Positions 1 to 5,146 of a stretch of DNA of 5,146 nucleotides are shown here, piece by piece. The DNA lies in contig JAMFRY010000184.1 of assembly GCA_026225015.1 (NCBI GenBank), positions 1 to 5,146 on the forward strand. Direction: 5' to 3'. This DNA comes from Alphaproteobacteria bacterium (GTDB lineage Bacteria > Pseudomonadota > Alphaproteobacteria > Acetobacterales > Acetobacteraceae). The stretch's first letter is position 1; every line of letters begins with the position of its first letter. Both the position numbers and the translations under genes were made by a program. The notes beneath the pieces are model-generated. The model searched no databases, had not been told where the DNA came from, and was given only the letters and a program-made list of their open reading frames with translations.

Positions 1-1
1 C

Positions 2-1834
2 ATGGCGATGGGCGCCCGCCCGGTCGCCGTCATGGACCAGCTGCGGTTCGGCGCCGCCGATGCGCCGGACACGCGACGGGTCGTCGATGGCGTGGTCCGC
101 GGCATTGGCGGCTACGGCAATTGCGTCGGCGTGCCCACGGTCGGCGGCGAGGTGAATTTCCACCCCGCCTATAACGGCAACCCGCTGGTCAACGCCATGA
201 CAGTCGGCATCGCCAGAACCGACAAAATCTTCCTCTCCGCGGCGGCAGGCATCGGCAATCCCGTGGTCTATATCGGCAGCAAAACCGGCCGCGACGGCAT
301 CCACGGCGCCACCATGGCCAGCACCGAATTCGACGCCAACTCCGCCGAAAAGCGCCCCACCGTGCAGGTCGGCGATCCGTTCACCGAAAAACTGCTCATC
401 GAGGCCTGCCTCGAACTGATGCAAACCGATGCGATCGTCGCCATTCAGGATATGGGCGCGGCCGGCCTCACCTCATCCTCGGTCGAAATGGCCGGCAAAG
501 GCGGAGTCGGCATCGAACTGACGCTGGATAATGTGCCGCAGCGCGAAACCGGCATGTCCGCCTATGAGATGATGCTCTCGGAGAGCCAGGAGCGCATGCT
601 GCTCGTCATCAAGCCGGAGCGCAGCGACGCCGCACGCGCAATCATCGAGAAATGGGACCTGGATTACGCGGTAATTGGCAAGATCACCGATACGGGCCGG
701 ATCATCGTCACCCATAAAGGCCGGATCGAGGCCGATATCCCATTGGCCCCGCTCTCCGATGCCGCCCCGCTCTACCGCCGGCCGATCACGGAAACGCCGG
801 CGCCCGCGCCGCTGGGACAAACCACGGACCCAATCGGCCCGCAGGAAGCCCTGCTGAAACTGCTCGCCTGCCCAGACATCGCCTCCCGCCGATGGATTTG
901 GGATCAATACGATTCCACCGTGGGCGGCCAAACCGTCAAACGCCCCGGCGCCGCGGATGCGGCGATCGTAAGATTGGAGGGCACCAACCGGGCGCTGGCA
1001 TTAACCACCGATTGCACCCCCCGCTACTGCGCCGCAGATCCGCGCTCCGGGGGCGCCCAGGCAGTCGCGGAGGCTTGGCGCAACATCACAGCAACCGGCG
1101 CCAAGCCATTGGCAATCACGGATAATATGAATTTCGGCAACCCCGAAAAGCCGGAAATCATGGGGCAATTCGCTGCCGCCATCCAGGGAATGGCCGCAGC
1201 CTGCATGGCGCTCGATTTCCCCGTCGTCTCCGGCAATGTCTCGCTCTACAACGAAACCGAGGGCAAAGGCATCCTGCCTACCCCCGCAATCGGCGCGGTC
1301 GGCGTGATCGACGACGCCTCAAAAGCGGTAGGAATAGCGCTCATACAAGGCCTGGAACTGATCCTCATCGGCGAAACCCGCGGCGAACTCGGTCAATCCC
1401 TCTGGTTGCGCGAAATCCTGGGCCAGGAAGCAGGCGCCCCCCCTTCCGTTAACCTTGCGGCTGAGCGCAAAAACGGCGATTTCGTGCGCGAGCAGATCCA
1501 CTCAGGCAAAGTTGTGGCCTGCCACGACGTCTCAGACGGCGGATTGCTCGTTGCCGTGGCGGAGATGGCGCTTGCCGGCGATACCGGCGTCCAACTCAGA
1601 ACTGAGCTTCGATCTCATGAATACTGGTTCGGAGAGGATCAATCCCGCTACATCGTTGGCGTCCAAGCCACTGAATCTAAAGAAATTCTAGCGCAAGCCG
1701 AAGCCCTCGGAATCGCGGCCGCGCTGATCGGGCGGGCCGAGGGGAAGGATTTGACTCAATCCGGCACTATCTCCATATCATTGGCCAAGCTACGCGATGC
1801 CCATGAGAAATTTTTTCCCCTCTGGTTCGCCTGA
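2..1834 (+). CDS. purL: Phosphoribosylformylglycinamidine synthase subunit PurL, C-terminal 610 residues (5' truncated by window edge)
   Basis: PurL is the synthetase subunit that converts FGAR to FGAM using ATP and ammonia from glutamine, the fourth step of cytosolic de novo purine synthesis. The reading frame is open at the left edge (base 1 ends an earlier codon), so the first Met here is internal. Small PurL proteins are usually about 740 residues, so roughly 130 N-terminal residues, including the catalytic His region, are missing. Visible motifs, numbered from the first Met: MGARP (3–7), GIGGYGNCVGVPTVGGE (34–50), GRDGIHGA (96–103), GDPFTEK (124–130), QDMGAAGL (149–156) and SESQERM (193–199). 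The second AIRS-like half starts near 300 with YDSTVGGQ (303–310), then DNMNFGNPEKPE (374–385), SGNVSLYNE (410–418), CHDVSDGG (507–514) and FGEDQSRY (543–550). This is the two-fold AIRS/AIRS-C repeat architecture of the family. No frameshift or missing motif was seen. It is followed after 17 bases by bolA, probably in one operon. Confidence 0.97.
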   Translation: MAMGARPVAVMDQLRFGAADAPDTRRVVDGVVRGIGGYGNCVGVPTVGGEVNFHPAYNGNPLVNAMTVGIARTDKIFLSAAAGIGNPVVYIGSKTGRDGIHGATMASTEFDANSAEKRPTVQVGDPFTEKLLIEACLELMQTDAIVAIQDMGAAGLTSSSVEMAGKGGVGIELTLDNVPQRETGMSAYEMMLSESQERMLLVIKPERSDAARAIIEKWDLDYAVIGKITDTGRIIVTHKGRIEADIPLAPLSDAAPLYRRPITETPAPAPLGQTTDPIGPQEALLKLLACPDIASRRWIWDQYDSTVGGQTVKRPGAADAAIVRLEGTNRALALTTDCTPRYCAADPRSGGAQAVAEAWRNITATGAKPLAITDNMNFGNPEKPEIMGQFAAAIQGMAAACMALDFPVVSGNVSLYNETEGKGILPTPAIGAVGVIDDASKAVGIALIQGLELILIGETRGELGQSLWLREILGQEAGAPPSVNLAAERKNGDFVREQIHSGKVVACHDVSDGGLLVAVAEMALAGDTGVQLRTELRSHEYWFGEDQSRYIVGVQATESKEILAQAEALGIAAALIGRAEGKDLTQSGTISISLAKLRDAHEKFFPLWFA

Positions 1835-1839
1835 AGGAG
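1834..1839 (+). promoter_or_regulatory. Ribosome binding site of bolA
   Basis: The sequence AAGGAG begins on the last base of the purL stop codon and lies 12 bases before ATG 1852. A second in-frame ATG at 1858 would be 18 bases away, so the site favours 1852. The overlap with the purL stop suggests translational coupling (inference). Confidence 0.65.
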
Positions 1840-1851
1840 CAGATTGAGCCG

Positions 1852-2085
1852 ATGGCCATGCCAGCCAGTGAGATCGAGGCCCTGATCAAATCGGCGTTTC
1901 CCGATGCTCATATCTCGATTGAAGATTTGGCTGGCGATAATGACCATTTTGCCGCTACAATTGTTTCTGAAGCGTTTCGCGGATTGTCTCGCGTACGCCA
2001 ACATCAACTCGTCTATGCGGCGCTGCAGGGGAACATGGGCGGAGCACTTCACGCGCTAGCCTTGCAAACCTCAGCCCCGGAATAA
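1852..2085 (+). CDS. bolA: BolA-family protein, likely partner of the CGFS glutaredoxin
   Basis: This is a 77-residue cytosolic protein of the BolA/IbaG (YrbA)/Fra2 family, small single-domain proteins that bind monothiol glutaredoxins and share a [2Fe-2S] cluster with them. The whole family core is visible: an N-terminal helix (EIEALIKSAFPDA, 7–19), the strand and loop EDLAGDNDHF (24–33), then RVRQHQLVYAAL (47–58) and the C-terminal LHALALQT (66–73). His67 matches the invariant C-terminal His that ligates the cluster in Grx–BolA complexes. His32, in the variable loop, is the plausible second BolA-side ligand. The length is normal for the short IbaG/BolA2-like type and shorter than E. coli BolA itself (about 105). 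It sits 17 bases after purL and 11 bases before the CGFS glutaredoxin, which strongly supports the partnership. Whether it also acts as a transcription or iron-status regulator cannot be read from the sequence. Confidence 0.95.
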   Translation: MAMPASEIEALIKSAFPDAHISIEDLAGDNDHFAATIVSEAFRGLSRVRQHQLVYAALQGNMGGALHALALQTSAPE

Positions 2086-2090
2086 GGAGA
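2085..2090 (+). promoter_or_regulatory. Ribosome binding site of grxD
   Basis: The sequence AGGAGA starts on the last base of the bolA TAA stop and is 6 bases upstream of ATG 2097. It is a strong, well-spaced Shine-Dalgarno that fixes the grxD start and again overlaps the preceding stop codon. Confidence 0.75.
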
Positions 2091-2096
2091 TCATTC

Positions 2097-2435
2097 ATGG
2101 CTAACGAAGTTTTTTCCCGGATTCAGGCCCAGCTCGACGCAGCGCCGGTGCTGTTGTTCATGAAAGGCAATCCAATGTTCCCGCAATGCGGCTTTTCCGC
2201 CCGCGTGGTACAGATATTGAAGCATTCCGGGGTAAATTTTTCCTCGGTAAACGTGTTGGAAGACCCTGAAATCCGCGAAGGCATCAAAGCCTTTTCAGAC
2301 TGGCCAACGATTCCGCAGCTCTACGTCAAGGGCGAGTTTATCGGCGGCTGCGACATCGTCACAGAAATGTTCCAGGCCGGCGAACTGCAAGCCCTGCTGG
2401 CCGAAAAAGGCGTCACCCACGATCAAGCCGCATAG
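2097..2435 (+). CDS. grxD: Monothiol CGFS glutaredoxin (Grx4/GrxD type)
   Basis: This 112-residue cytosolic protein matches the single-domain monothiol glutaredoxins, which bind [2Fe-2S] clusters as glutathione-ligated dimers or with BolA and pass them to acceptor proteins. They have little classical disulfide reductase activity. The diagnostic active site CGFS is at 31–34, preceded by the conserved Lys23 of FMKGNP (21–26) that contacts glutathione. WPTIPQLYVKGEFIGG (69–84) contains the cis-Pro of the thioredoxin fold and the GG and CD (85–86) glutathione-binding elements. The length equals the usual 105–115 for this class, and nothing is missing. The start is set by the strong AGGAGA site. 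It lies 11 bases after bolA, so the two cluster-binding partners are probably made from one message. No rho-independent terminator (hairpin plus T-run) is visible after it. Confidence 0.97.
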   Translation: MANEVFSRIQAQLDAAPVLLFMKGNPMFPQCGFSARVVQILKHSGVNFSSVNVLEDPEIREGIKAFSDWPTIPQLYVKGEFIGGCDIVTEMFQAGELQALLAEKGVTHDQAA

Positions 2436-2463
2436 GAATCTCTCCCCCTCATTCTGGTGCCGC

Positions 2464-2493
2464 TTGAGTGATCACCGTCACGGTATCTAAAAA
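2464..2493 (+). promoter_or_regulatory. Weak candidate promoter in the grxD–glycosyltransferase gap
   Basis: The 69-base gap (2436–2504) contains TTGAGT (2464–2469) and TAAAAA (2488–2493) spaced 18 bases apart, each a 4 of 6 match to sigma-70 boxes. Transcription would start about 5 bases before ATG 2505, giving an almost leaderless message. This would fit the lack of a Shine-Dalgarno there. The match is poor enough to arise by chance, and readthrough from grxD is equally possible. Confidence 0.18.
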
Positions 2494-2504
2494 TCGGCAT
2501 TTTG

Positions 2505-3776
2505 ATGCGGTTTGCTTTTATCACGAATGAATTGCCGCGTCCCGGTGTGGCCGGTCATTTGGCAATGAATCATGCAATCATCGCCTGGCTACAAAGGCGA
2601 GGGCATGAGGTGGCCATCCTGGTGCTGCGCCCGCGGCTGTGCGCTTTGGTGGAGCGCTATGATGCCGCCGACACGTTGCGCTTGGGTCCAAGGCGTTGGC
2701 GCAACTATATCTCGGTCGCAAGTTGGCGTGCCGGTCCGGCCATTCTTGCTCGCTTCCTGCTGGAAAAACTACCGTTCAACACGGGTTCGGCTTTGCTCAG
2801 GCGCCGCCGGGCGAAGCGCTATAACGGGGCTGATGTGGTGATCGGGGCGTTCGTTACGTCAGAACAAAGCGCTTGGTGCGCCGGCCAGATCGTGAAAATG
2901 GCCCCGCACGTGATTCTGGCAGACACCATTTTTCGGTCGCCCGTGCTAGGTGAACCCGTGCTTCGCGAACCTGCTTTGGCGCCGGTCCAAAGCGTCATTA
3001 TTGCGCATGATGTATTCCATCTCCGGCATCGGGCGCTGCAAATCGCCGGCTACAGCGTCTACCCGCCGGCGCTCACGCGCGAGAAAGAGGCCGGGCTGCT
3101 GAGCCTGGCCAATGTCATCGCAGCGATCCAGCCGGAAGAAGCGGCCGTCTTTCGCCAAATGTGCCCGGATAAAGAAATCTGCACGGTTCCGATGCCGGCC
3201 CAGCCCTGCAAGCGGCCTGGAAAAAGCGCCAAAATTGCAGGCCGGCTGGTTTTCGTGGGCAGCGCGACATTGCCAAATCTCGACGGGCTGCGCTGGCTGT
3301 TCGCCGAAATCTGGCCAGCGCTAACGGCAACATGCCCCGCCGTGACGCTGGACCTGGTTGGCGAATGTGGCTCAGCACTCCCCACGCTGCCGCCGGGGGT
3401 GGCACGGTTGGGCAGGGTGCGCCTGCTATCGCCCATCTTGCACCGCTCAGCTTTGGCCATCTCGCCCTTGCGCGTCGGCTCCGGGCTTAAAATCAAGATA
3501 CTGGACTATGCGCGCCATGGACTTATCACGGTCGCAACCAAGAAGAGTCTGGAGGGGTTTGCCGAAGATGAGAGCGCCCCGTTCATCGCGGTCAGCGATG
3601 CAGAGGGGTTTGTCGAGGCGGTCTTGGCCAAACTGTTCGAAAACGACCCGGAAGATGAAAGCCGGGCGCTGGATTACGTTGCGACGCATTATAATGAGGA
3701 TGCTTGTTTTTCCGGGCTCGCCGGCGCGCTCAACCTTTCCCAGCCAGCCGGCGCTCCAGAGTCCCATCTAATCTGA
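2505..3776 (+). CDS. GT-B-fold glycosyltransferase (GT4-like, Glyco_trans_1_4 type), acceptor unknown
   Basis: This 423-residue protein is probably a sugar transferase acting at the cytosolic side of the envelope; donor and acceptor cannot be deduced. The N-terminal half opens with a Rossmann strand (RFAFITNELPRPG, 2–14) and helix, as in glycosyltransferase 4-like N domains, and carries HDVF at 168–171. The C-terminal nucleotide-sugar domain begins at GRLVFVGS (246–253) with PNLDGLRWLF just after it. It contains SPLRVGSGLKIKILDYA (320–336), the family's typical donor-binding segment, followed by KKSLEGF. No signal peptide or obvious membrane helix was seen. A TTG codon at 2502 would add one Met, but ATG 2505 is preferred. 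Neither has a good upstream Shine-Dalgarno. It follows grxD by 69 bases and converges on the GST-like gene with 19 bases between. Exopolysaccharide, LPS or glycolipid assembly are all possible roles. Confidence 0.85.
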   Translation: MRFAFITNELPRPGVAGHLAMNHAIIAWLQRRGHEVAILVLRPRLCALVERYDAADTLRLGPRRWRNYISVASWRAGPAILARFLLEKLPFNTGSALLRRRRAKRYNGADVVIGAFVTSEQSAWCAGQIVKMAPHVILADTIFRSPVLGEPVLREPALAPVQSVIIAHDVFHLRHRALQIAGYSVYPPALTREKEAGLLSLANVIAAIQPEEAAVFRQMCPDKEICTVPMPAQPCKRPGKSAKIAGRLVFVGSATLPNLDGLRWLFAEIWPALTATCPAVTLDLVGECGSALPTLPPGVARLGRVRLLSPILHRSALAISPLRVGSGLKIKILDYARHGLITVATKKSLEGFAEDESAPFIAVSDAEGFVEAVLAKLFENDPEDESRALDYVATHYNEDACFSGLAGALNLSQPAGAPESHLI

Positions 3777-3795
3777 ACATATTGCCCGCCCAAGC

Positions 3796-4392
3796 CTACA
3801 CTTCCTCCTGTAACTCCAGCATCAGCGCCATCCCGCGCTCAACCGCCGGGCGGCTGGCCAGTTTTTCCGCCCAACGTCTGGTGGCGGGAAAGCCGTCAAG
3901 ATTGATGTCCCAATCAGTCGCAGCGGCGATCCAGGGATAGGCGGCCATATCGGCGATGGAGTAGGTACCAGCCAGGTAGTCATCTTCTTCCAGCCGCTTC
4001 TCAAACACACCCACCAGCCGGTTCACCTCGTTATGGCAGGCGCCGATATCGTGATATTGCTGAAACGCCGGCGCCAAGCCACATAGCTGGAACATCAGCC
4101 ATTGCAAGCAGACATAGCGGGCGGCTGGATCAACAGGAATGAAATTGCCGGCTTTTTCCGCCAGATAAATCAGGATCGCGCCGGCTTCGAAGAGTTTGGT
4201 CGGCCCATTCCGACCCTGCGGATCGAAGATCGCCGGAATCCGGTAATTGGGAGTGATGGCTGAGAAATCCTCGCTGAATTGCTCTCCCACGCGGGTATTT
4301 ACCGGAATAAGCGTGTAAGGCAATCCGGTTTCTTCCAGGAGAATATGAACTTGCCGCCCGCTCGGGGCCGGCCAGCTCCATAATTCGATCAT
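3796..4392 (-). CDS. Glutathione S-transferase-like protein, Nu-class (YfcG/YghU) related, divergent
   Basis: This is a 198-residue cytosolic protein with a thioredoxin-like N domain (about 1–82) and an all-helical C domain. Family features seen: MIELWSWPAPSGRQV at the N terminus, NYRIPAI (49–55) with the cis-Pro at 53, FEAGAILIYLAEK (68–80), LQWLMFQLCGL (96–106) and SIADMAAYPW (145–154, the N-capping box of GST helix 6). From memory of E. coli YfcG (about 215 residues, TPNG near residues 9–12, and FESGAI), this protein has Ala9 and Ser11 in place of Thr and Asn. Ala70 replaces the Ser of the Glu-Ser glutathione motif. It is about 12 residues shorter in the helix 4–5 region. Activity may therefore be a GST-fold disulfide-bond reductase, an altered transferase, or lost. 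The start is supported by GGGGAGA five bases upstream. It is divergent from the EAL gene and convergent with the glycosyltransferase. Confidence 0.88.
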   Translation of the reverse strand: MIELWSWPAPSGRQVHILLEETGLPYTLIPVNTRVGEQFSEDFSAITPNYRIPAIFDPQGRNGPTKLFEAGAILIYLAEKAGNFIPVDPAARYVCLQWLMFQLCGLAPAFQQYHDIGACHNEVNRLVGVFEKRLEEDDYLAGTYSIADMAAYPWIAAATDWDINLDGFPATRRWAEKLASRPAVERGMALMLELQEEV

Positions 4393-4397
4393 TTCAT

Positions 4398-4404
4398 TCT
4401 CCCC
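4398..4404 (-). promoter_or_regulatory. Ribosome binding site of the GST-like gene
   Basis: Read on the minus strand this is GGGGAGA, five bases before the ATG at 4392–4390. It contains the GGAG core and supports this start. An ATG directly after the site (4397–4395) is followed by AAA and TGA, so it cannot be the gene start. Confidence 0.65.
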
Positions 4405-4415
4405 ATTACCGAAGA

Positions 4416-4443
4416 ATTAAGGTTGCCGCCCTAATCCTCGCAA
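4416..4443 (-). promoter_or_regulatory. Candidate promoter for the GST-like gene
   Basis: On the minus strand, TTGCGA (4443–4438) and CTTAAT (4421–4416) are separated by 16 bases. Each matches 4 of 6 sigma-70 positions. It lies in the only intergenic space upstream of the gene and would give a leader of about 15–20 bases that includes the ribosome binding site. The location is sensible but the match is weak. Confidence 0.25.
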
Positions 4444-4450
4444 CCATGAT
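4423..4450 (+). promoter_or_regulatory. Candidate promoter for the EAL gene, overlapping the divergent one
   Basis: TTGCCG (4423–4428) and CATGAT (4445–4450) are 16 bases apart, each a 4 of 6 sigma-70 match. Transcription would begin near 4457, leaving a leader of about 10 bases before ATG 4466. The boxes interleave with the candidate minus-strand promoter, so the two divergent genes might compete for polymerase (inference from weak matches). Confidence 0.22.
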
Positions 4451-4462
4451 GCGTTGGATTAG
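4431..4462. repeat. Perfect 7-bp inverted repeat in the divergent spacer
   Basis: CTAATCC (4431–4437) is the exact reverse complement of GGATTAG (4456–4462), with 18 bases between. AAC (4442–4444) and GTT (4453–4455) could extend it as an inner three-pair stem after a four-base bulge. The right arm ends three bases before ATG 4466. Its GGA (4456–4458) is the only Shine-Dalgarno-like element, seven bases from the start codon. It could be an operator for a dimeric regulator or an RNA hairpin masking that site. No T-run follows it, so it is not a terminator of the usual kind. Confidence 0.45.
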
Positions 4463-4465
4463 TAC

Positions 4466-5146
4466 ATGCCCTCTATAAAAACCGCGAAAACAGCTGCCCG
4501 TCAGAGCGGCAAGACTGCCGCACCCAACACGGCACAGGAATTGCGCGCCCAGGCCGCCCGGACGAATGCGGCTGAACATCGCCGCATTACCGCCCGGCTA
4601 CGGCAAGCCTTGGAGCAGGATGACTTCGCTTTGCTTTACCAGCTTCAGACCAGCTTGCAATCCGCCTCGCCCAGGGGCGCCGAGGCCGTGATCTGTCTGC
4701 GGCATCGCCGGCGCGGCCTGATCCTGCCAAGCCATTTCATGCCGGTCGCTGAACTGAGTGATGTGGTCATCGAAATCGGCAACTGGCAAATCATGCAAGC
4801 CTGCCGGGACGCCGCTTCCTGGGGGCAGGATTTTTTCGTCACGGTTCCGATCTCGCACCGCCAATTGCTGGTCGGCCAGTTGGTGAAGCATGTGATCGAG
4901 GGGCTTGCGGCTTATGATGTCGAAGCACGCCAGATGGAATTTGCGCTGACCGAAGCCATGCTCATTGACGAAAACGACGACGTTACCTTTGCCCTAAAGG
5001 CGCTGCGCGGCCTCGGCGCCGGGCTTGTGCTGGATAATTTCGGCACGAGCTATACCAGCTTGAGCCTGTTGAAACGGCTCCCGCTCACGATGTTGAAGCT
5101 CGATCGTTCGATGATCGCCGGTTTGCCTGGGGCGCGGGAAAATGGC
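4466..5146 (+). CDS. Degenerate EAL-domain protein, probably non-catalytic (3' end beyond window)
   Basis: An open frame of 227 residues runs to the window edge. An in-frame TAG at 4460–4462 makes ATG 4466 the first possible start. Residues 1–50 are an Ala/Lys/Arg/Gln-rich tail. The EAL domain begins at DDFALLYQLQ (52–61), then GAEAVICLRH (71–80), LPSHFMPVAEL (87–97), NWQIMQACRDAASW (106–119), VTVPISHRQL (125–134), MEFALTEAM (157–165), VLDNFGTSYTSLSLLKRLP (188–206) and LKLDRSMI (210–217). EAL enzymes hydrolyse cyclic di-GMP using two metals. Compared with the family consensus, Glu73, Glu163, Asp190 and Lys211 are kept. The signature Arg is Cys77, the metal-ligand Asn is Pro128, a metal-ligand Glu is Ala160, and the second Asp of DD is Asn191. 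Hydrolysis is therefore unlikely. A c-di-GMP-sensing or protein-binding regulator of the YdiV kind is the best inference. About 80–100 C-terminal residues, including the last catalytic Glu position, are unseen. No GGDEF, PAS, signal peptide or membrane segment is visible. Confidence 0.87.
   Translation, partial: MPSIKTAKTAARQSGKTAAPNTAQELRAQAARTNAAEHRRITARLRQALEQDDFALLYQLQTSLQSASPRGAEAVICLRHRRRGLILPSHFMPVAELSDVVIEIGNWQIMQACRDAASWGQDFFVTVPISHRQLLVGQLVKHVIEGLAAYDVEARQMEFALTEAMLIDENDDVTFALKALRGLGAGLVLDNFGTSYTSLSLLKRLPLTMLKLDRSMIAGLPGARENG

Noticed and set aside
473..931. A 152-codon open frame on the minus strand inside purL
   Set aside because: It lies wholly opposite conserved PurL motifs, has no recognisable family features, and long antisense frames are expected in GC-rich coding DNA.
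1808..1816. Homopolymer-rich stretch (AAATTTTTT) near the purL 3' end as a possible frameshift site
   Set aside because: The frame continues through it to a plausible C terminus and a stop that is well placed for bolA, so no frameshift is indicated.
2470..2487. Possible hairpin after grxD (ACCG-TCA-CGGT with a bulged extension GAT/ATC)
   Set aside because: The stem is only 4+3 pairs with a bulge, and the following bases are A-rich with no T-run, so it does not qualify as a rho-independent terminator.
3059..3496. A 145-codon minus-strand frame and other overlapping frames inside the glycosyltransferase gene
   Set aside because: They are composition-driven shadows; the plus-strand frame carries the glycosyltransferase motifs throughout this stretch.
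3777..3795. Bidirectional terminator between the convergent glycosyltransferase and GST-like genes
   Set aside because: The 19 bases contain no inverted repeat or T-run; termination there, if any, is not visible in the sequence.
4389..4397. Two-codon reading frame ATG-AAA-TGA on the minus strand overlapping the GST-like start
   Set aside because: It touches the Shine-Dalgarno with no spacing, so initiation there is unlikely; it is probably a chance sequence.
4474..4479. TATAAA as a -10 box near the EAL gene start
   Set aside because: It lies inside the coding sequence, and the nearest -35-like TTGGAT (4454–4459) is only 14 bases away. A start downstream of it would have to use TTG 4541 with a ribosome site at zero spacing.

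Overview
The window looks like a chromosomal segment of an alphaproteobacterium. It is GC-rich (about 60% by eye) and densely coding. It carries the tandem purL – bolA – grxD arrangement, which from memory is common in alphaproteobacteria. An acetic-acid-bacteria-like lineage (Acetobacteraceae/Rhodospirillales) is my best guess, but the sequence does not prove it. I see no mobile element, CRISPR array, rRNA, tRNA or phage signature.

Layout, left to right. Bases 2–1834 hold the C-terminal 610 residues of PurL, whose 5' end lies outside the window. Seventeen bases later comes a small BolA-family protein (1852–2085). Eleven bases after that comes a monothiol CGFS glutaredoxin (2097–2435). These three genes are tightly packed on the plus strand, and the second and third have good ribosome binding sites, so they are probably one transcript. 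After a 69-base gap there is a GT-B-fold glycosyltransferase (2505–3776) with no obvious Shine-Dalgarno. A short 19-base gap separates it from a convergent glutathione S-transferase-like gene on the minus strand (3796–4392). A 73-base divergent spacer (4393–4465) contains a perfect 7+7 inverted repeat. To its right, on the plus strand, starts an EAL-domain protein (4466 to beyond 5146) that runs off the window.

How the genes relate. BolA and CGFS glutaredoxin are a known partner pair in iron-sulfur cluster handling, and their coupling here fits that. PurL belongs to purine synthesis and is a neighbour rather than a functional partner. The glycosyltransferase, the GST-like protein and the EAL protein have no evident shared pathway.

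The most interesting item is the EAL protein. Several residues needed for cyclic-di-GMP hydrolysis are replaced (Arg to Cys in the signature motif, Asn to Pro, Glu to Ala, Asp-Asp to Asp-Asn). It also has a basic Ala/Lys/Arg-rich tail where a sensory or GGDEF domain often sits, so it is probably a non-catalytic regulator. Second is the GST-like protein, which is compact and altered at positions that normally hold glutathione. I found no convincing undescribed multi-gene system; most of the window is ordinary housekeeping sequence.
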